Source: CALDOK01 sp964481655 (GTDB lineage: Bacteria > Myxococcota_A > UBA796 > JAFGLY01). Taken from it: 64,000 nt of DNA. The notes under the pieces are model-generated. The model was not told the DNA's origin. It saw only the letters and a program-made list of their open reading frames with translations, and made no database searches. The stretch covers positions 1-64,000 of the forward strand of contig CAYZVO010000001.1 in the NCBI GenBank assembly GCA_964481655.1, in the 5' to 3' direction. Shown piece by piece: positions 56,219 through 64,000 of this stretch; the stretch's first letter is position 1; the number at the start of each line of letters is the position of its first letter. The translations under genes were made by a program, and so were the position numbers.

Positions 56219-57307
56219 ATGGTCCTTCCCATCGACAACGACCTCGACAGATTCAAGAAGATCGTGCGCGGTCGGGTCCGCAAGGACCTCAAGAAGTACA
56301 TGGGCTCCGACGAGATGTTGGGGCGCCAGGGCAAGAAGGTCGTCTCGATCCCCATCCCCGAGATCCACATCCCGCGCTTCAAGTACGGCAAGAACGAGCA
56401 GGGCGGCGTGGGCCAGGGCGAGGGCGAAGAAGGCGACGCCGTGCCCGGTGCCGGCGAGGCCGGCGACCAGCCGGGCGAGCACATGCTCGAGGCGGAGATC
56501 TCCCTCGAAGAGCTGGCGGAGATTCTGGCCGAGGAGCTGGAGCTGCCGCGCATCGAGCCGCGCGGTCAAAAAGAGGTCTCGGCGGCCCGCTCCAAGTACA
56601 CGGGCATCTCCATGGTGGGGCCCGAGTCGCTGCGCCACACCAAGCGCACCTACCGCCAGGCCCTCAAGCGCCAGATCGCGGCCGGCACCTACGATCCCGA
56701 CAACCCGGTGATCATCCCGGTGCGCGAAGACCGCCGGTATCGCAGCTTCGAGACCGAGCACGAGCCGTCATCGGCGGCGGTCATCATCTACATGATGGAC
56801 GTGTCCGGCTCCATGGGGCAGAAGCAGAAGGACATCGTGCGGCTCGAGACCTTCTGGATCGACACCTGGCTGCGACACAACTACCGCAACATCGAGACCC
56901 GCTTCATCATCCACGACGCGGCGGCCAAGGAGGTGGACCGCGACACCTTCTTCCGCACCCGTGAGAGCGGCGGCACCCTGATCTCCACCGCCTACAAGCT
57001 GGCCGTCAAGATCCTCGAAGAGGACTACCCTATGGAGGACTGGAACATCTACCTGTTCCACTTCTCCGACGGCGACAACTGGTCGGGCACCGACACCCGC
57101 AGCTGCATGGCGCTGTTGCAGGAGAAGATGCTCACCGTGGCCAACCTGTTCGGCTACGGCCAGGTGGACTCCGACTACGGCTCCGGGCAGTTCTACAACG
57201 ACCTGCAGGAGAACTTCGCGGACGACGAGCGGGTCATCCTGTCCCGCATCCCAGACCGCGACGGCATCATGGACTCCATCCGGGAGCTCCTGGGCAAGGG
57301 GAGGTAG
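56219..57307 (+). CDS. YeaH/YhbH family protein (DUF444, VWA-like)
   Basis: 362 aa. The N-terminus is charged (IDNDLDRFKKIVRGRVRKDL), then a Gly/Glu-rich segment (about 60-90). The C-terminal part is a von Willebrand A-like domain with the MIDAS motif YMMDVSGSMGQKQKD and ESGGTLISTAYKLA, ending IRELLGKGR. Proteins of this family are always encoded between PrkA and SpoVR and probably act with them. Spacing is 12 bp after prkA and 5 bp before spoVR. Confidence 0.93.
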   Translation: MVLPIDNDLDRFKKIVRGRVRKDLKKYMGSDEMLGRQGKKVVSIPIPEIHIPRFKYGKNEQGGVGQGEGEEGDAVPGAGEAGDQPGEHMLEAEISLEELAEILAEELELPRIEPRGQKEVSAARSKYTGISMVGPESLRHTKRTYRQALKRQIAAGTYDPDNPVIIPVREDRRYRSFETEHEPSSAAVIIYMMDVSGSMGQKQKDIVRLETFWIDTWLRHNYRNIETRFIIHDAAAKEVDRDTFFRTRESGGTLISTAYKLAVKILEEDYPMEDWNIYLFHFSDGDNWSGTDTRSCMALLQEKMLTVANLFGYGQVDSDYGSGQFYNDLQENFADDERVILSRIPDRDGIMDSIRELLGKGR

Positions 57308-57312
57308 GCGCC

Positions 57313-58857
57313 ATGTCCCCACCTCTGGGCCAGGGCCTCACCCGCCGCGGGCTGCCCCCCGAGATCGAGGCTTCCAGAGTCGAGATCGAGCAGATGGCCC
57401 ACGATCACGGGCTCGAGTTCTGCGAGACCATCTTCGAGATGTGCAACTGGGACGAGATCAACATGATCGCGTCCTACGGGGGCTTCCCCACCCGCTACCC
57501 GCACTGGCGCTTCGGCATGGAGTACCTGCGCATGAAGACCGGGTACGAGTGGGGCCTGCAGAAGATCTACGAGATGGTGATCAACACCGAGCCCAGCTAC
57601 GCCTACCTGCTGGACAACAACACCCTCATGGATCAGAAGCTCGTGATGGCCCACGTCTTCGGCCACGTGGACTTCTTCCAGCAGAACCTGTGGTTCGAGC
57701 ACACCAACCGCAAGATGCTGGACGAGATGGCCAACCACGCCGCGCGCATCAGCCGGTACATCGATCGCTACGGGGTCGAGGCTGTGGAAGGCTTCCTGGA
57801 CGCCTGCCTGTCCATCGACAACCTTATCGATCCCATGCGTCCGCACATCGTGCGCGCGGACGCGCGGGACGACGAGGCCGTCACGGACCCGGCCATCGAC
57901 GGGCCGGGCAAGCTGCCGTCCAAGACCTACATGGACAAATACATCAACCCGCCGGACTACCTGCGGCGGATGCGGGAGAAGGCCGAGGCCGAGCGGGTGC
58001 CCGAGCTGCAGTTCCCCGAGCACCCCCAGCGGGACGTGCTGCTGTTCCTGCTGCGGCATGCGCCCATGTCGTCCTGGCAGGCCGACGTGCTCGCGATCGT
58101 GCGCGAAGAGGCGTACTACTTCGCGCCTCAGGGTCAGACCAAGATCATGAACGAGGGCTGGGCCAGCTACTGGCACTCCCACCTGATGACCCGCCACATC
58201 ATGGACGACAGCGAGATCATCGACTTCGCCGATCACCACGCCGGCACCATGGCCACCCGTCCAGGCAACCTCAACCCCTACAAGCTGGGGCTCGAGCTGT
58301 TCCGCCACATCGAGGAGCGCTGGGACAAGGGCCAGTTCGGCAAGGACTGGGTCGACTGCACCGACGAGCGCGAGCGGGCCAACTGGGACACCGGCGCGGG
58401 CCTGGGGCGCGAGAAGATCTTCGAGATCCGCCGCACCCACAACGACGTCACCTTCATCGACAGCTTCCTCACCCCCGAGTTCGTGCGCCAGCAGGGCCTG
58501 TTCGCCTACGAGTACGACAAACGCTCCCGGCAGTTCGTCATCGACGATCGGGACTTCATGGCGGTCAAGCAGAAGCTGCTGTTCATGCTGTCCAACCACG
58601 GCCAGCCCCGCATCCAGGTCACCAACGGCAACCACGCCAACCGGGGTGAGCTCGAGCTGACCCACATCCACGAAGGCGTGGACATCCAGCTCGACTGGGC
58701 CCGGGAGACCATGGGCAACCTGTTCCGCATCTGGCGGCGTCCGGTCCACCTGCTCACCAGCATCGACGACAAGCCCACCGTGGCCACCCACGACGGCAAC
58801 GAGTTCAGGACCCAGCTGGTGGGGGCGGCGGCGAAGAAGGACGCGAAGAAGAGCTGA
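57313..58857 (+). CDS. spoVR: SpoVR family protein
   Basis: The 514-aa protein is full length for the family. Conserved stretches include FCETIFEMCNWDEINMIASYGGFPTRYPHWRFGMEY, AYLLDNNTLMDQKLVMAHVFGHVDFF and QTKIMNEGWASYWHSHLMT, the last holding histidines and glutamates that resemble a metal site. It is needed for spore cortex in Bacillus and belongs to the stress operon yeaG-yeaH-ycgB elsewhere. ATG 57313 lies 5 bp after the yeaH-type gene. It ends 3 bp from a convergent lipoprotein gene. Confidence 0.95.
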   Translation: MSPPLGQGLTRRGLPPEIEASRVEIEQMAHDHGLEFCETIFEMCNWDEINMIASYGGFPTRYPHWRFGMEYLRMKTGYEWGLQKIYEMVINTEPSYAYLLDNNTLMDQKLVMAHVFGHVDFFQQNLWFEHTNRKMLDEMANHAARISRYIDRYGVEAVEGFLDACLSIDNLIDPMRPHIVRADARDDEAVTDPAIDGPGKLPSKTYMDKYINPPDYLRRMREKAEAERVPELQFPEHPQRDVLLFLLRHAPMSSWQADVLAIVREEAYYFAPQGQTKIMNEGWASYWHSHLMTRHIMDDSEIIDFADHHAGTMATRPGNLNPYKLGLELFRHIEERWDKGQFGKDWVDCTDERERANWDTGAGLGREKIFEIRRTHNDVTFIDSFLTPEFVRQQGLFAYEYDKRSRQFVIDDRDFMAVKQKLLFMLSNHGQPRIQVTNGNHANRGELELTHIHEGVDIQLDWARETMGNLFRIWRRPVHLLTSIDDKPTVATHDGNEFRTQLVGAAAKKDAKKS

Positions 58858-58860
58858 CCG

Positions 58861-59505
58861 CTACGGCTGGTGGGCTGCGCTGTAGTCCAGGTCGAAGGTG
58901 CAGGGGAAGCTGATGCTGAAGAGCAGCTCGGCCAGCTCGCAGCCGTCGCCGCTGCACTCGATCTCGATGTCGTAGTTCCCGGTGCACTGGTCTTCGGTGG
59001 AGAAGGTCCCCGTGGACTCGATGTCCATCCACAGCTCGAGGCTGTAGTCGCTCATGTCCTCGATGTGGGTGTAGGGATCGCAGTCGAAGTTGCCGTTGCG
59101 CAGGGAGCACTGTGTGCTCTCGTCGAGCCCGTCGATCTGCATGTCGAAGCTGCTGGCGCTGGCGGCGCTGATGTTGAAGCCCTCGTCCTTCGTGGTCGGG
59201 AGCTCGTCGGCGATGGCCTCGCAGTTGGTGTCCAGCAGCGTGGTGCCGGTGAAGCCCCAGTAGCCCTCGAGGGGGATGATGTCGGTGTCGGCGTCGGTGT
59301 CGGCGTCGGCGTCGGCGTCGGCATCCGCGTCGGCATCCGCGTCTGCGTCTGCATCGGCATCCGCGTCCGCGTCGGCGTCCGTGTCGCTGTCGGCGTCGGC
59401 GTCCGTGTCGGCGTCCGCGTCGGTGGCGGGGCCGGTGTCGTAGATGATCTCACCCCCGCAGCCGCAGACGAGGGACAGCGCGATGGCGAGGGTGCGGATG
59501 GACAT
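58861..59505 (-). CDS. Lipoprotein with long Asp-Ala/Asp-Thr repeat linker (214 aa)
   Basis: ATG 59505 gives a signal ending SLVCGCGG. About 50 residues of (DA)n with some DT and DS follow (about 30-80), then a small beta domain (LEGYWGFTGTTLLDTNCEAIAD ... GCELAELLFSISFPCTFDLDY) with several cysteines. Asp-Ala linkers of this kind are a hallmark of Myxococcota surface lipoproteins and probably act as extended acidic stalks. The function of the end domain is unknown. Confidence 0.75.
   Translation of the reverse strand: MSIRTLAIALSLVCGCGGEIIYDTGPATDADADTDADADSDTDADADADADADADADADADADADADADTDADTDIIPLEGYWGFTGTTLLDTNCEAIADELPTTKDEGFNISAASASSFDMQIDGLDESTQCSLRNGNFDCDPYTHIEDMSDYSLELWMDIESTGTFSTEDQCTGNYDIEIECSGDGCELAELLFSISFPCTFDLDYSAAHQP
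59282..59426. repeat. Hexanucleotide repeat tract encoding (Asp-Ala)n
   Basis: More than 20 consecutive GCGTCG/GCATCC/GTGTCG-type six-base units lie in the lipoprotein gene. Changes in repeat number would keep the frame, so stalk length could vary between strains. Confidence 0.75.
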
Positions 59506-59589
59506 GGGGACTCCTTGCTCGGGGTGCCCCATCCCTATCTCCTCTGGGGGGCTTGGTCCGTTGTGGCGCTCGGAAACATCGGTTTCGCG

Positions 59590-60873
59590 TCAGGGCATCC
59601 CCCCGGCGGTCACCATGGCCAGCAGGATCGCGTCCCCCAGGTGGGAGCCCGTGGCGCTCTCGGCGTCGGCGGTGCCCAGCCCCGGGACCATGCCCACCGC
59701 CAGCATGTCGGCCAGCTGGGCGGTGCCCCGCAGGGCGGCGGCGGTGGCCTCGTCGCCGCAGGCCGTGGCCGCCCCGATGGCGAAGCCGGTGGCCGAGATG
59801 GAGTAGCCCATCACCAGGGGGCCGGAGTCCCGGTCACCGTCGCCCTCGAGGCCCGCGGGGTACTCGCGCATGGCGGGCAGGCCCATCACGTCGCCCGCGA
59901 AGGCATGCAGGCCGTCTTCGTAGAGGGAGCAGGCCAGCGCTGGGTCGGCCCGGTGCAGGAACCAGCCGGTCAGGAAGGTGCCCGAGGCCCGGGGGCGGTC
60001 CATGGGCAGACCGTCCAGGCGGGTGCGCTGGTAGAGGGTGCCGGTGGGATCGTGGCGGGCGGCGGCGATGGCGGCGGTGGTCGCGGCGACGGCGGCGCTG
60101 TGGTCCTGGCCTGTGGTCCGGTCGTGCAGGTTCAGGGCGGCCACCCCCGCGGCGTTGTCCACCGGGTAGACCTGGCCCGGGTAGGTCTCCACCAGGCCGC
60201 CGGCCATGCGCAGGGCCAGGGCTTCGACGAAGGCTTGCTCGACATCGACGAAGGGGCTGTCGGGGTCGAGGGCCCGGTGCAGGGACAGCGCCAGCCCGCC
60301 GTAGCCCAGCAGGGCCACCGAGCCGCGGTCGTCGTGGAGGCGCTTGGAGATGTCGATGCCCCGGTATTCCCGGGTGTCGAAGGCACGGCCCTCGGCGGAG
60401 AGCATCTGGGCGAGGGCGGCCTCCATGGCGACGAGATCGGCGTCGGCGTCCTCGGGGCACAGCAGGGCGTGTTGGCCCAGCCCGACGGCGGCCATCATCC
60501 AGGTCCCGAAGAGCCACTCGCGATCAAATAGGCTGGGGACCGACCTCCGGCGGTCCCCAGCGGCGTCGTTCGAGCTGTCGGCTTCACCGCAGCTCAACGG
60601 CGCGCCCTCGGTGCCGAAGTCGCAGGGGGTCAGGTCGGAGACGGCCCAGTGTCGGGCGCCTCGGGTCAGGTCCTGGACCCAGGGGTCAGCGCAGATTGGG
60701 TGGGGGGCCGCGGGTTGCGGGGGAGGCTCTGCGGGCGCTGTGGTGGCCGCAGGTGGGGGCGGCGCCACCACCGCCGCTGGGGCGGGCTCGACGGGTGCGG
60801 GCGCCACGGGCTCGAGGGAGCGGTGGGCGCAGGCGGTCAGGACCGCGGTGACGAGGACGGGACGGGTGTGCAT
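59590..60873 (-). CDS. Lipoprotein with (alpha/alpha) toroid-like domain, unknown function
   Basis: 427 aa from ATG 60873. The signal ends AVLTACAH (Cys15); a Pro/Ala linker follows. The body consists of paired helices with Gly/Asp-rich turns (FGTWMMAAVGLGQHALLCPE, GGLALSLHRALDPDSPF, VYPVDNAAGVAALNLHDRTTG, GTFLTGWFLHRADPALACSLYED), as in six-hairpin glycosidase or linalool-dehydratase-like folds; no family can be fixed. Residues around DSSNDAAGDRRRSVPSLFD come from an inserted hairpin segment at 60532-60561. Confidence 0.6.
   Translation of the reverse strand: MHTRPVLVTAVLTACAHRSLEPVAPAPVEPAPAAVVAPPPPAATTAPAEPPPQPAAPHPICADPWVQDLTRGARHWAVSDLTPCDFGTEGAPLSCGEADSSNDAAGDRRRSVPSLFDREWLFGTWMMAAVGLGQHALLCPEDADADLVAMEAALAQMLSAEGRAFDTREYRGIDISKRLHDDRGSVALLGYGGLALSLHRALDPDSPFVDVEQAFVEALALRMAGGLVETYPGQVYPVDNAAGVAALNLHDRTTGQDHSAAVAATTAAIAAARHDPTGTLYQRTRLDGLPMDRPRASGTFLTGWFLHRADPALACSLYEDGLHAFAGDVMGLPAMREYPAGLEGDGDRDSGPLVMGYSISATGFAIGAATACGDEATAAALRGTAQLADMLAVGMVPGLGTADAESATGSHLGDAILLAMVTAGGMP
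60532..60561 (+). repeat. Hairpin repeat element inside a lipoprotein gene (copy 2)
   Basis: Perfect 11-bp arms GCTGGGGACCG (60532-60542) and CGGTCCCCAGC (60551-60561) enclose an 8-base loop. The plus-strand sequence that follows (60562-60600) matches the minus-strand sequence following copy 1 at about 27 of 38 positions, strongest in GGCT...CCGCAGC.CA.CG.CGCG. Relative to its host gene it is in the opposite orientation to copy 1, yet the frame stays open. Confidence 0.6.
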
Positions 60874-60955
60874 GGCGGCGGCTCGGTGCTGCCTTGGACA
60901 ACAGCGGAGGGCGGCGGGTCCTTCCGTTAGGCTTCCGTTCACCAGGAGCCTCCCC

Positions 60956-61396
60956 ATGCCCACCCCCATCCGTGGCCGCTGCTTGTGCGGCGCCGTGCGC
61001 GTCGCCCTCGAGCCGCCCACGCTCTTCGCCTCCCACTGCCACTGCGAGAGCTGCCGGCGCAGCCACGCCGCTGCGTTTGTGACCTGGACCGGCGTGCCCG
61101 ATGCCCGCTTCCGGATCGTGGCCGGCGAGGCCGCCGTCACCCGCTACGCCTCATCCCCCGACGCCTACCGCTGCTTCTGCCGCCACTGCGGCACGGTGAT
61201 GTTCACCTACTACGAGCCAAGCCACGCCGAGTTCGGCGGCGCCGCGGGCTCCATGTACGTACCGGTGGCGGTGCTCGAGGACCCGCTGGATCGGGCGCCG
61301 GACAGCCACGTGAGCTTCGAGGAGGCGGTGCCCTGGTTCCCCTTCCACGACGAGCTGCCGCGGCTGCGGGCCAAGTCGGATGAGCCTGCGGTCTAG
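60956..61396 (+). CDS. GFA-domain protein (glutathione-dependent formaldehyde-activating-like)
   Basis: 146 aa from ATG 60956 (AGGAG upstream). The GFA/CENP-V zinc fold is clear: GRCLCGAVRVAL, SHCHCESCRRSHAAAFVTWTGV and YRCFCRHCGTVMF supply the cysteines for two zinc sites. Family members activate formaldehyde-glutathione adducts in some bacteria, but many have unknown substrates. It is a single gene, divergent from the lipoprotein at 60873 and ending with a 4-bp overlap with the convergent acylase gene. Confidence 0.88.
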   Translation: MPTPIRGRCLCGAVRVALEPPTLFASHCHCESCRRSHAAAFVTWTGVPDARFRIVAGEAAVTRYASSPDAYRCFCRHCGTVMFTYYEPSHAEFGGAAGSMYVPVAVLEDPLDRAPDSHVSFEEAVPWFPFHDELPRLRAKSDEPAV

Positions 61397-63822
61397 CCCC
61401 CCGGCTCCAGCACCAGCGTCGCGCTGATCTGGTCACCCTCCGGCCAGACCGCCGCACGGTGCTGTCGGTTGACCAACCAGTCGTCGGTCTGGTCGTGGGC
61501 GTGGGGGTGACGGGGCTGTCCGGCGTTGCCACCGGGCATGACGAAGCCCGCCTCCTGGCCCGGGACCACCACCTGCCGCAGGGCCGGGCCCCAGCTCGAC
61601 GAGAAGTCGCCGGTCACGCCGTAATGCTCGAGGGCCCACAGCGTGTTGCGGCCGCCGGGAGCCGGGATGGGCTCGTGGCCGAACCAGGGCTGCAGGATGG
61701 CCTTGGCGCCGAAGGGGTGGGCCAGGTGGAGCTGGTGCAGCTGGCCCCAGGTCCAGTCGGTCACGCCCTCGCCGAGCTGCTCCTGCAGCAGGTTGGCGCC
61801 CCGCTCGAGGGCCAGCGCGATGGCGTCTTCGAGGCCCTCGACCTCGTCGGTGGCCGGGTCGTCCCACCAGCGGTCCGGGTCCTCGCCGAACATGGCGCGC
61901 TCCATGGCGCCCTCGCTCAGGCGGTGCTGGAGCCAGGCGTGGCGTACGTCGGGATCGGCGATGTGCAGCTCCCCGAGGCGGTGGTGCAGGCCGGCGCGCC
62001 AGGCTTCCCAGGCCAGGGGGGCTGGGCTGGCGGCGTCCATGGCGTAGTCCCAGCCCTCGAGGGCCTGGCGCATGGCCGCGGCCGTGGGGTCGAGCTCCAG
62101 CCCCGCGGTGCCCTCGAGCAGCAGGGGCACGCTGCGGGCGGCCTCGAGGTTGGCGAGGTCCACCTGAAGACCCCGCATGTCCTGGGGGGTCCAGTCGTCG
62201 CGCTGGGCCAGGACCGTGTGCAGGCGCAGGGAGCGGTAGGGGCCGGTGAAGTAGACGCTGGTGGCGGTCACGTCGGGCCCGATGGGCTGGTTGGTGGCGA
62301 CCACGATCCCGGACGCGGGGTTGAGCAGTGATGGCCTGGTGTCGTTCATCCCCGGATCCGGCGTCAGGCTGCGGGAGCCGTCGATGGGCAGCCCGCTGGC
62401 GCGGCTGTTGACCAGGTTGCCCCCCAGCACCCAGCCGATGTCGCCGTTGTCCACGGCGAAGATCCAGTTCTGGCTGGGGATGGGAAGCTGCTCGATGGCG
62501 CGGATGAAGGCCTCGCCGCTCTCGGCGCTGGCCACCTGCTCGAAGCCGGTCACCAGGGGCAACGGCGCGGTGTCGAAGCCCGGCCAGGCCAGGGCGTAGG
62601 TCACACCGGGGGCGAGCTGGTCCTCGCGGCCGGCGGTGTAGACCGGGCCCCAGCGGGTGAGCCGGTAGCTCTCCTCGTGGACGCCGTCGTCGCCCAGCTC
62701 GAAGCGCTGGGTCCAGGTCCCGAAGGCCTCCGGCTCGCCGTCCACGATGTAGACCTCGGGATCCTCCGGGTCCAGCTGCAGGCGGTAGAGATCCTGGGTG
62801 TCGGCGTAGGAGACGGTGATGGACCACGCCGCGTGGGCTCCTTGGCCGATGACCACCATGGGCAGGCCCGGGAAGGTGGCGCCGCTGACCTCGAGGCCCG
62901 GGGCCTGCAGGTGGGCCTCGTAGAAGGTGCCGGGCCAGCGCAGCTTGAGGTGTGGGTCCCCCGAGAGGATGGGCTCGCCGCTGGCGGTGCGCTCACCGCT
63001 GACGGCCCAGGCGTTGCTGCCGCTCTCGTGGGGCGTGTCCAGCGCCAGGGCCCAGGCCGCCAGGGCGTCCTTCAGGCTCTGGGCGTCCACCGCGGGGGCG
63101 GGCAGGCGCGAGCCCCGGGTCGTGGCGACGCCGCCGGCGTCTTGCAGCGGCAGGCCCGTGCTGGGGGGCACGACGCCTTCGGGGCTGGGCCAGCGCTCGG
63201 GATCCGGGTGCACGATGCCGGCCCCCAGGTCCGGGCTGGGGGCGGTGAGCAGGTTGAACAGCTCCATGGACTCGACCTGGGTGGCCACCCGATCCCGGAC
63301 CGGCTCGAGGCGCGCGTCCCAGCTCAGATCCCAGGCCTGCAGCCGGGCGACGGCGATGACGTCGCGGGGGGTCCACGGCGCGGGCTCGAGGCCCAGCAGC
63401 TTCAGCTCCATGGGCCGGGGGAGCTCATCGCGGCCCCGGTTGATGCCGGCGCAGTAGGCCTCGACCCGCGCGCGGTCGGGCGCGGGCAGGTTGGCCACCG
63501 CCTCGTCGAGGTTCAGGGTGAGCAGCCGCAGCTGGCGGTCCACGTCCAGCAGGGCCGCGCCGAGGATCTCGGCCAGGCGGCCCTGGGAGGCGTGGCGCAT
63601 GAGCTCGAGCTGCCAGCCCCGGTCGCGGGCGTGGAGGAAGCCCACCGCCAGGGCCAGGTCCTCGGGGCTCTCGGCCCGCACATGGGGCACACCCAGCGCG
63701 TCGAAGTCGATCTCCACCGGGGCGCCCAGGGCCTCGACCTGGGTCTGCATCGAGGCCGGCGGCCAGGACGAGCGAGCGAGGCAGCCGCACAGCAGCAGCA
63801 GCGAGAACGACAGCTGGCGCAT
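61393..63822 (-). CDS. Penicillin-acylase family N-terminal nucleophile hydrolase, lipoprotein
   Basis: 809 aa. The signal MRQLSFSLLLLCGC carries a lipobox (Cys14). An alpha subunit (about 30-265: VEIDFDALGVPHVRAESPEDLALAVGFLHARDR), a spacer and the beta subunit starting at the nucleophile Ser (about 266) in HESGSNAWAVSGERTASG follow, then GEPILSGDPHL and the Asn region NPASGIVVATNQPIG. Autocatalytic cleavage before the Ser is expected. Substrates may be acyl-homoserine lactones, beta-lactams or lipopeptides; sequence cannot tell. Length fits the family. The stop overlaps the GFA stop (CTAG). Confidence 0.9.
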   Translation of the reverse strand: MRQLSFSLLLLCGCLARSSWPPASMQTQVEALGAPVEIDFDALGVPHVRAESPEDLALAVGFLHARDRGWQLELMRHASQGRLAEILGAALLDVDRQLRLLTLNLDEAVANLPAPDRARVEAYCAGINRGRDELPRPMELKLLGLEPAPWTPRDVIAVARLQAWDLSWDARLEPVRDRVATQVESMELFNLLTAPSPDLGAGIVHPDPERWPSPEGVVPPSTGLPLQDAGGVATTRGSRLPAPAVDAQSLKDALAAWALALDTPHESGSNAWAVSGERTASGEPILSGDPHLKLRWPGTFYEAHLQAPGLEVSGATFPGLPMVVIGQGAHAAWSITVSYADTQDLYRLQLDPEDPEVYIVDGEPEAFGTWTQRFELGDDGVHEESYRLTRWGPVYTAGREDQLAPGVTYALAWPGFDTAPLPLVTGFEQVASAESGEAFIRAIEQLPIPSQNWIFAVDNGDIGWVLGGNLVNSRASGLPIDGSRSLTPDPGMNDTRPSLLNPASGIVVATNQPIGPDVTATSVYFTGPYRSLRLHTVLAQRDDWTPQDMRGLQVDLANLEAARSVPLLLEGTAGLELDPTAAAMRQALEGWDYAMDAASPAPLAWEAWRAGLHHRLGELHIADPDVRHAWLQHRLSEGAMERAMFGEDPDRWWDDPATDEVEGLEDAIALALERGANLLQEQLGEGVTDWTWGQLHQLHLAHPFGAKAILQPWFGHEPIPAPGGRNTLWALEHYGVTGDFSSSWGPALRQVVVPGQEAGFVMPGGNAGQPRHPHAHDQTDDWLVNRQHRAAVWPEGDQISATLVLEPGG

Positions 63823-63936
63823 GGTCCCTCCGCGAGTCGGTCCTCTCCGCTAACCGCGGCAACATGGGGCGGCCCGGTGATCGGTTGACCTGTCGGTCGG
63901 TTTTGGAGAGCCTGCGCGACTGAAGTCCGCGCCCGC

Positions 63937-64000
63937 TCACCCCCCACAGGGCGTCGCCACCCCGTACCTCAAGGTCTGCTCGTACCCCAGCGTGAACCCC
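63937..64000 (-). CDS. Last codons of a further minus-strand protein, cut by window edge
   Basis: From the edge to TGA 63939-63937 the frame reads GFTLGYEQTLRYGVATPCGG. The alternating pattern (FTLGYEQTLRYG) looks like the last strand of an outer-membrane protein, but only 20 codons are visible. Confidence 0.35.
   Translation of the reverse strand, partial: GFTLGYEQTLRYGVATPCGG

Overview
The window is very GC-rich. It is packed with lipoproteins whose acidic linkers or Asp-Ala/Asp-Xaa repeats follow the lipobox, and it also has a MopE-type metal-binding repeat protein, FG-GAP repeat proteins and an RHS/YD-repeat protein. Together with a PrkA-YeaH-SpoVR operon and RpoH, this suggests a delta-proteobacterial lineage, most likely an uncultured Myxococcota; that assignment is inference from gene content. 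Two runs of 10 Ns and three patches of unnatural poly-G/poly-C show that this is a draft or metagenome assembly with local errors.

Layout. 1-606: 3' truncated MopE-like lipoprotein. 607-1060: no intact gene, but a minus-strand terminator hairpin and two imperfect 105-bp repeats. 1061-4360: accessory segment with a small conserved unknown, an XRE/ImmA-IrrE metalloprotease overlapping a PIN toxin-like gene, and a DDE transposase. 4597-4818: tRNA-Asp and tRNA-Val with their terminator. 4964-12770: lipoprotein peptidase, then lon, clpX, clpP and tig (proteostasis block, minus strand), preceded by tRNA-Leu, tRNA-Lys and tRNA-His. 13324-22533: minus-strand cluster of an RHS/YD protein, a CHAT-like TPR lipoprotein and a membrane pseudokinase. 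22717-27200: rpoH, a heparinase-like protein and a polytopic membrane protein. 27215-30705: small proteins, a secreted protein and a Ycf46-type AAA ATPase. 30790-33918: four-gene operon of ATP-grasp, pentapeptide repeat, ECF sigma and membrane anti-sigma. 34043-37123: radC, lgt and a membrane protein. 37120-40690: zinc ribbon, discoidin-like lipoprotein, VanW and methyltransferase. 40700-48817: envelope proteins, amidohydrolase, FG-GAP lipoprotein, hydrolase. 48818-53882: sulfatase-like lipoprotein and hydrolase (both broken by assembly gaps), PHP phosphatase and GT2. 54155-58857: prkA-yeaH-spoVR operon. 58861-64000: Asp-Ala lipoprotein, unknown lipoprotein, GFA protein, penicillin acylase, and the last codons of one more protein.

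How the genes work together. Lon, ClpXP, trigger factor and RpoH form a protein-quality-control and heat-response set. PrkA, YeaH and SpoVR form the conserved stress-kinase operon. Lgt would lipidate the many lipoproteins encoded here. The most unusual items are a hairpin repeat family placed inside open protein genes (52370-52401 and 60532-60561, with related flanks), the pseudokinase/degenerate-CHAT/RHS cluster, and the XRE-ImmA/PIN pair with its own operator-like palindrome beside a transposase.
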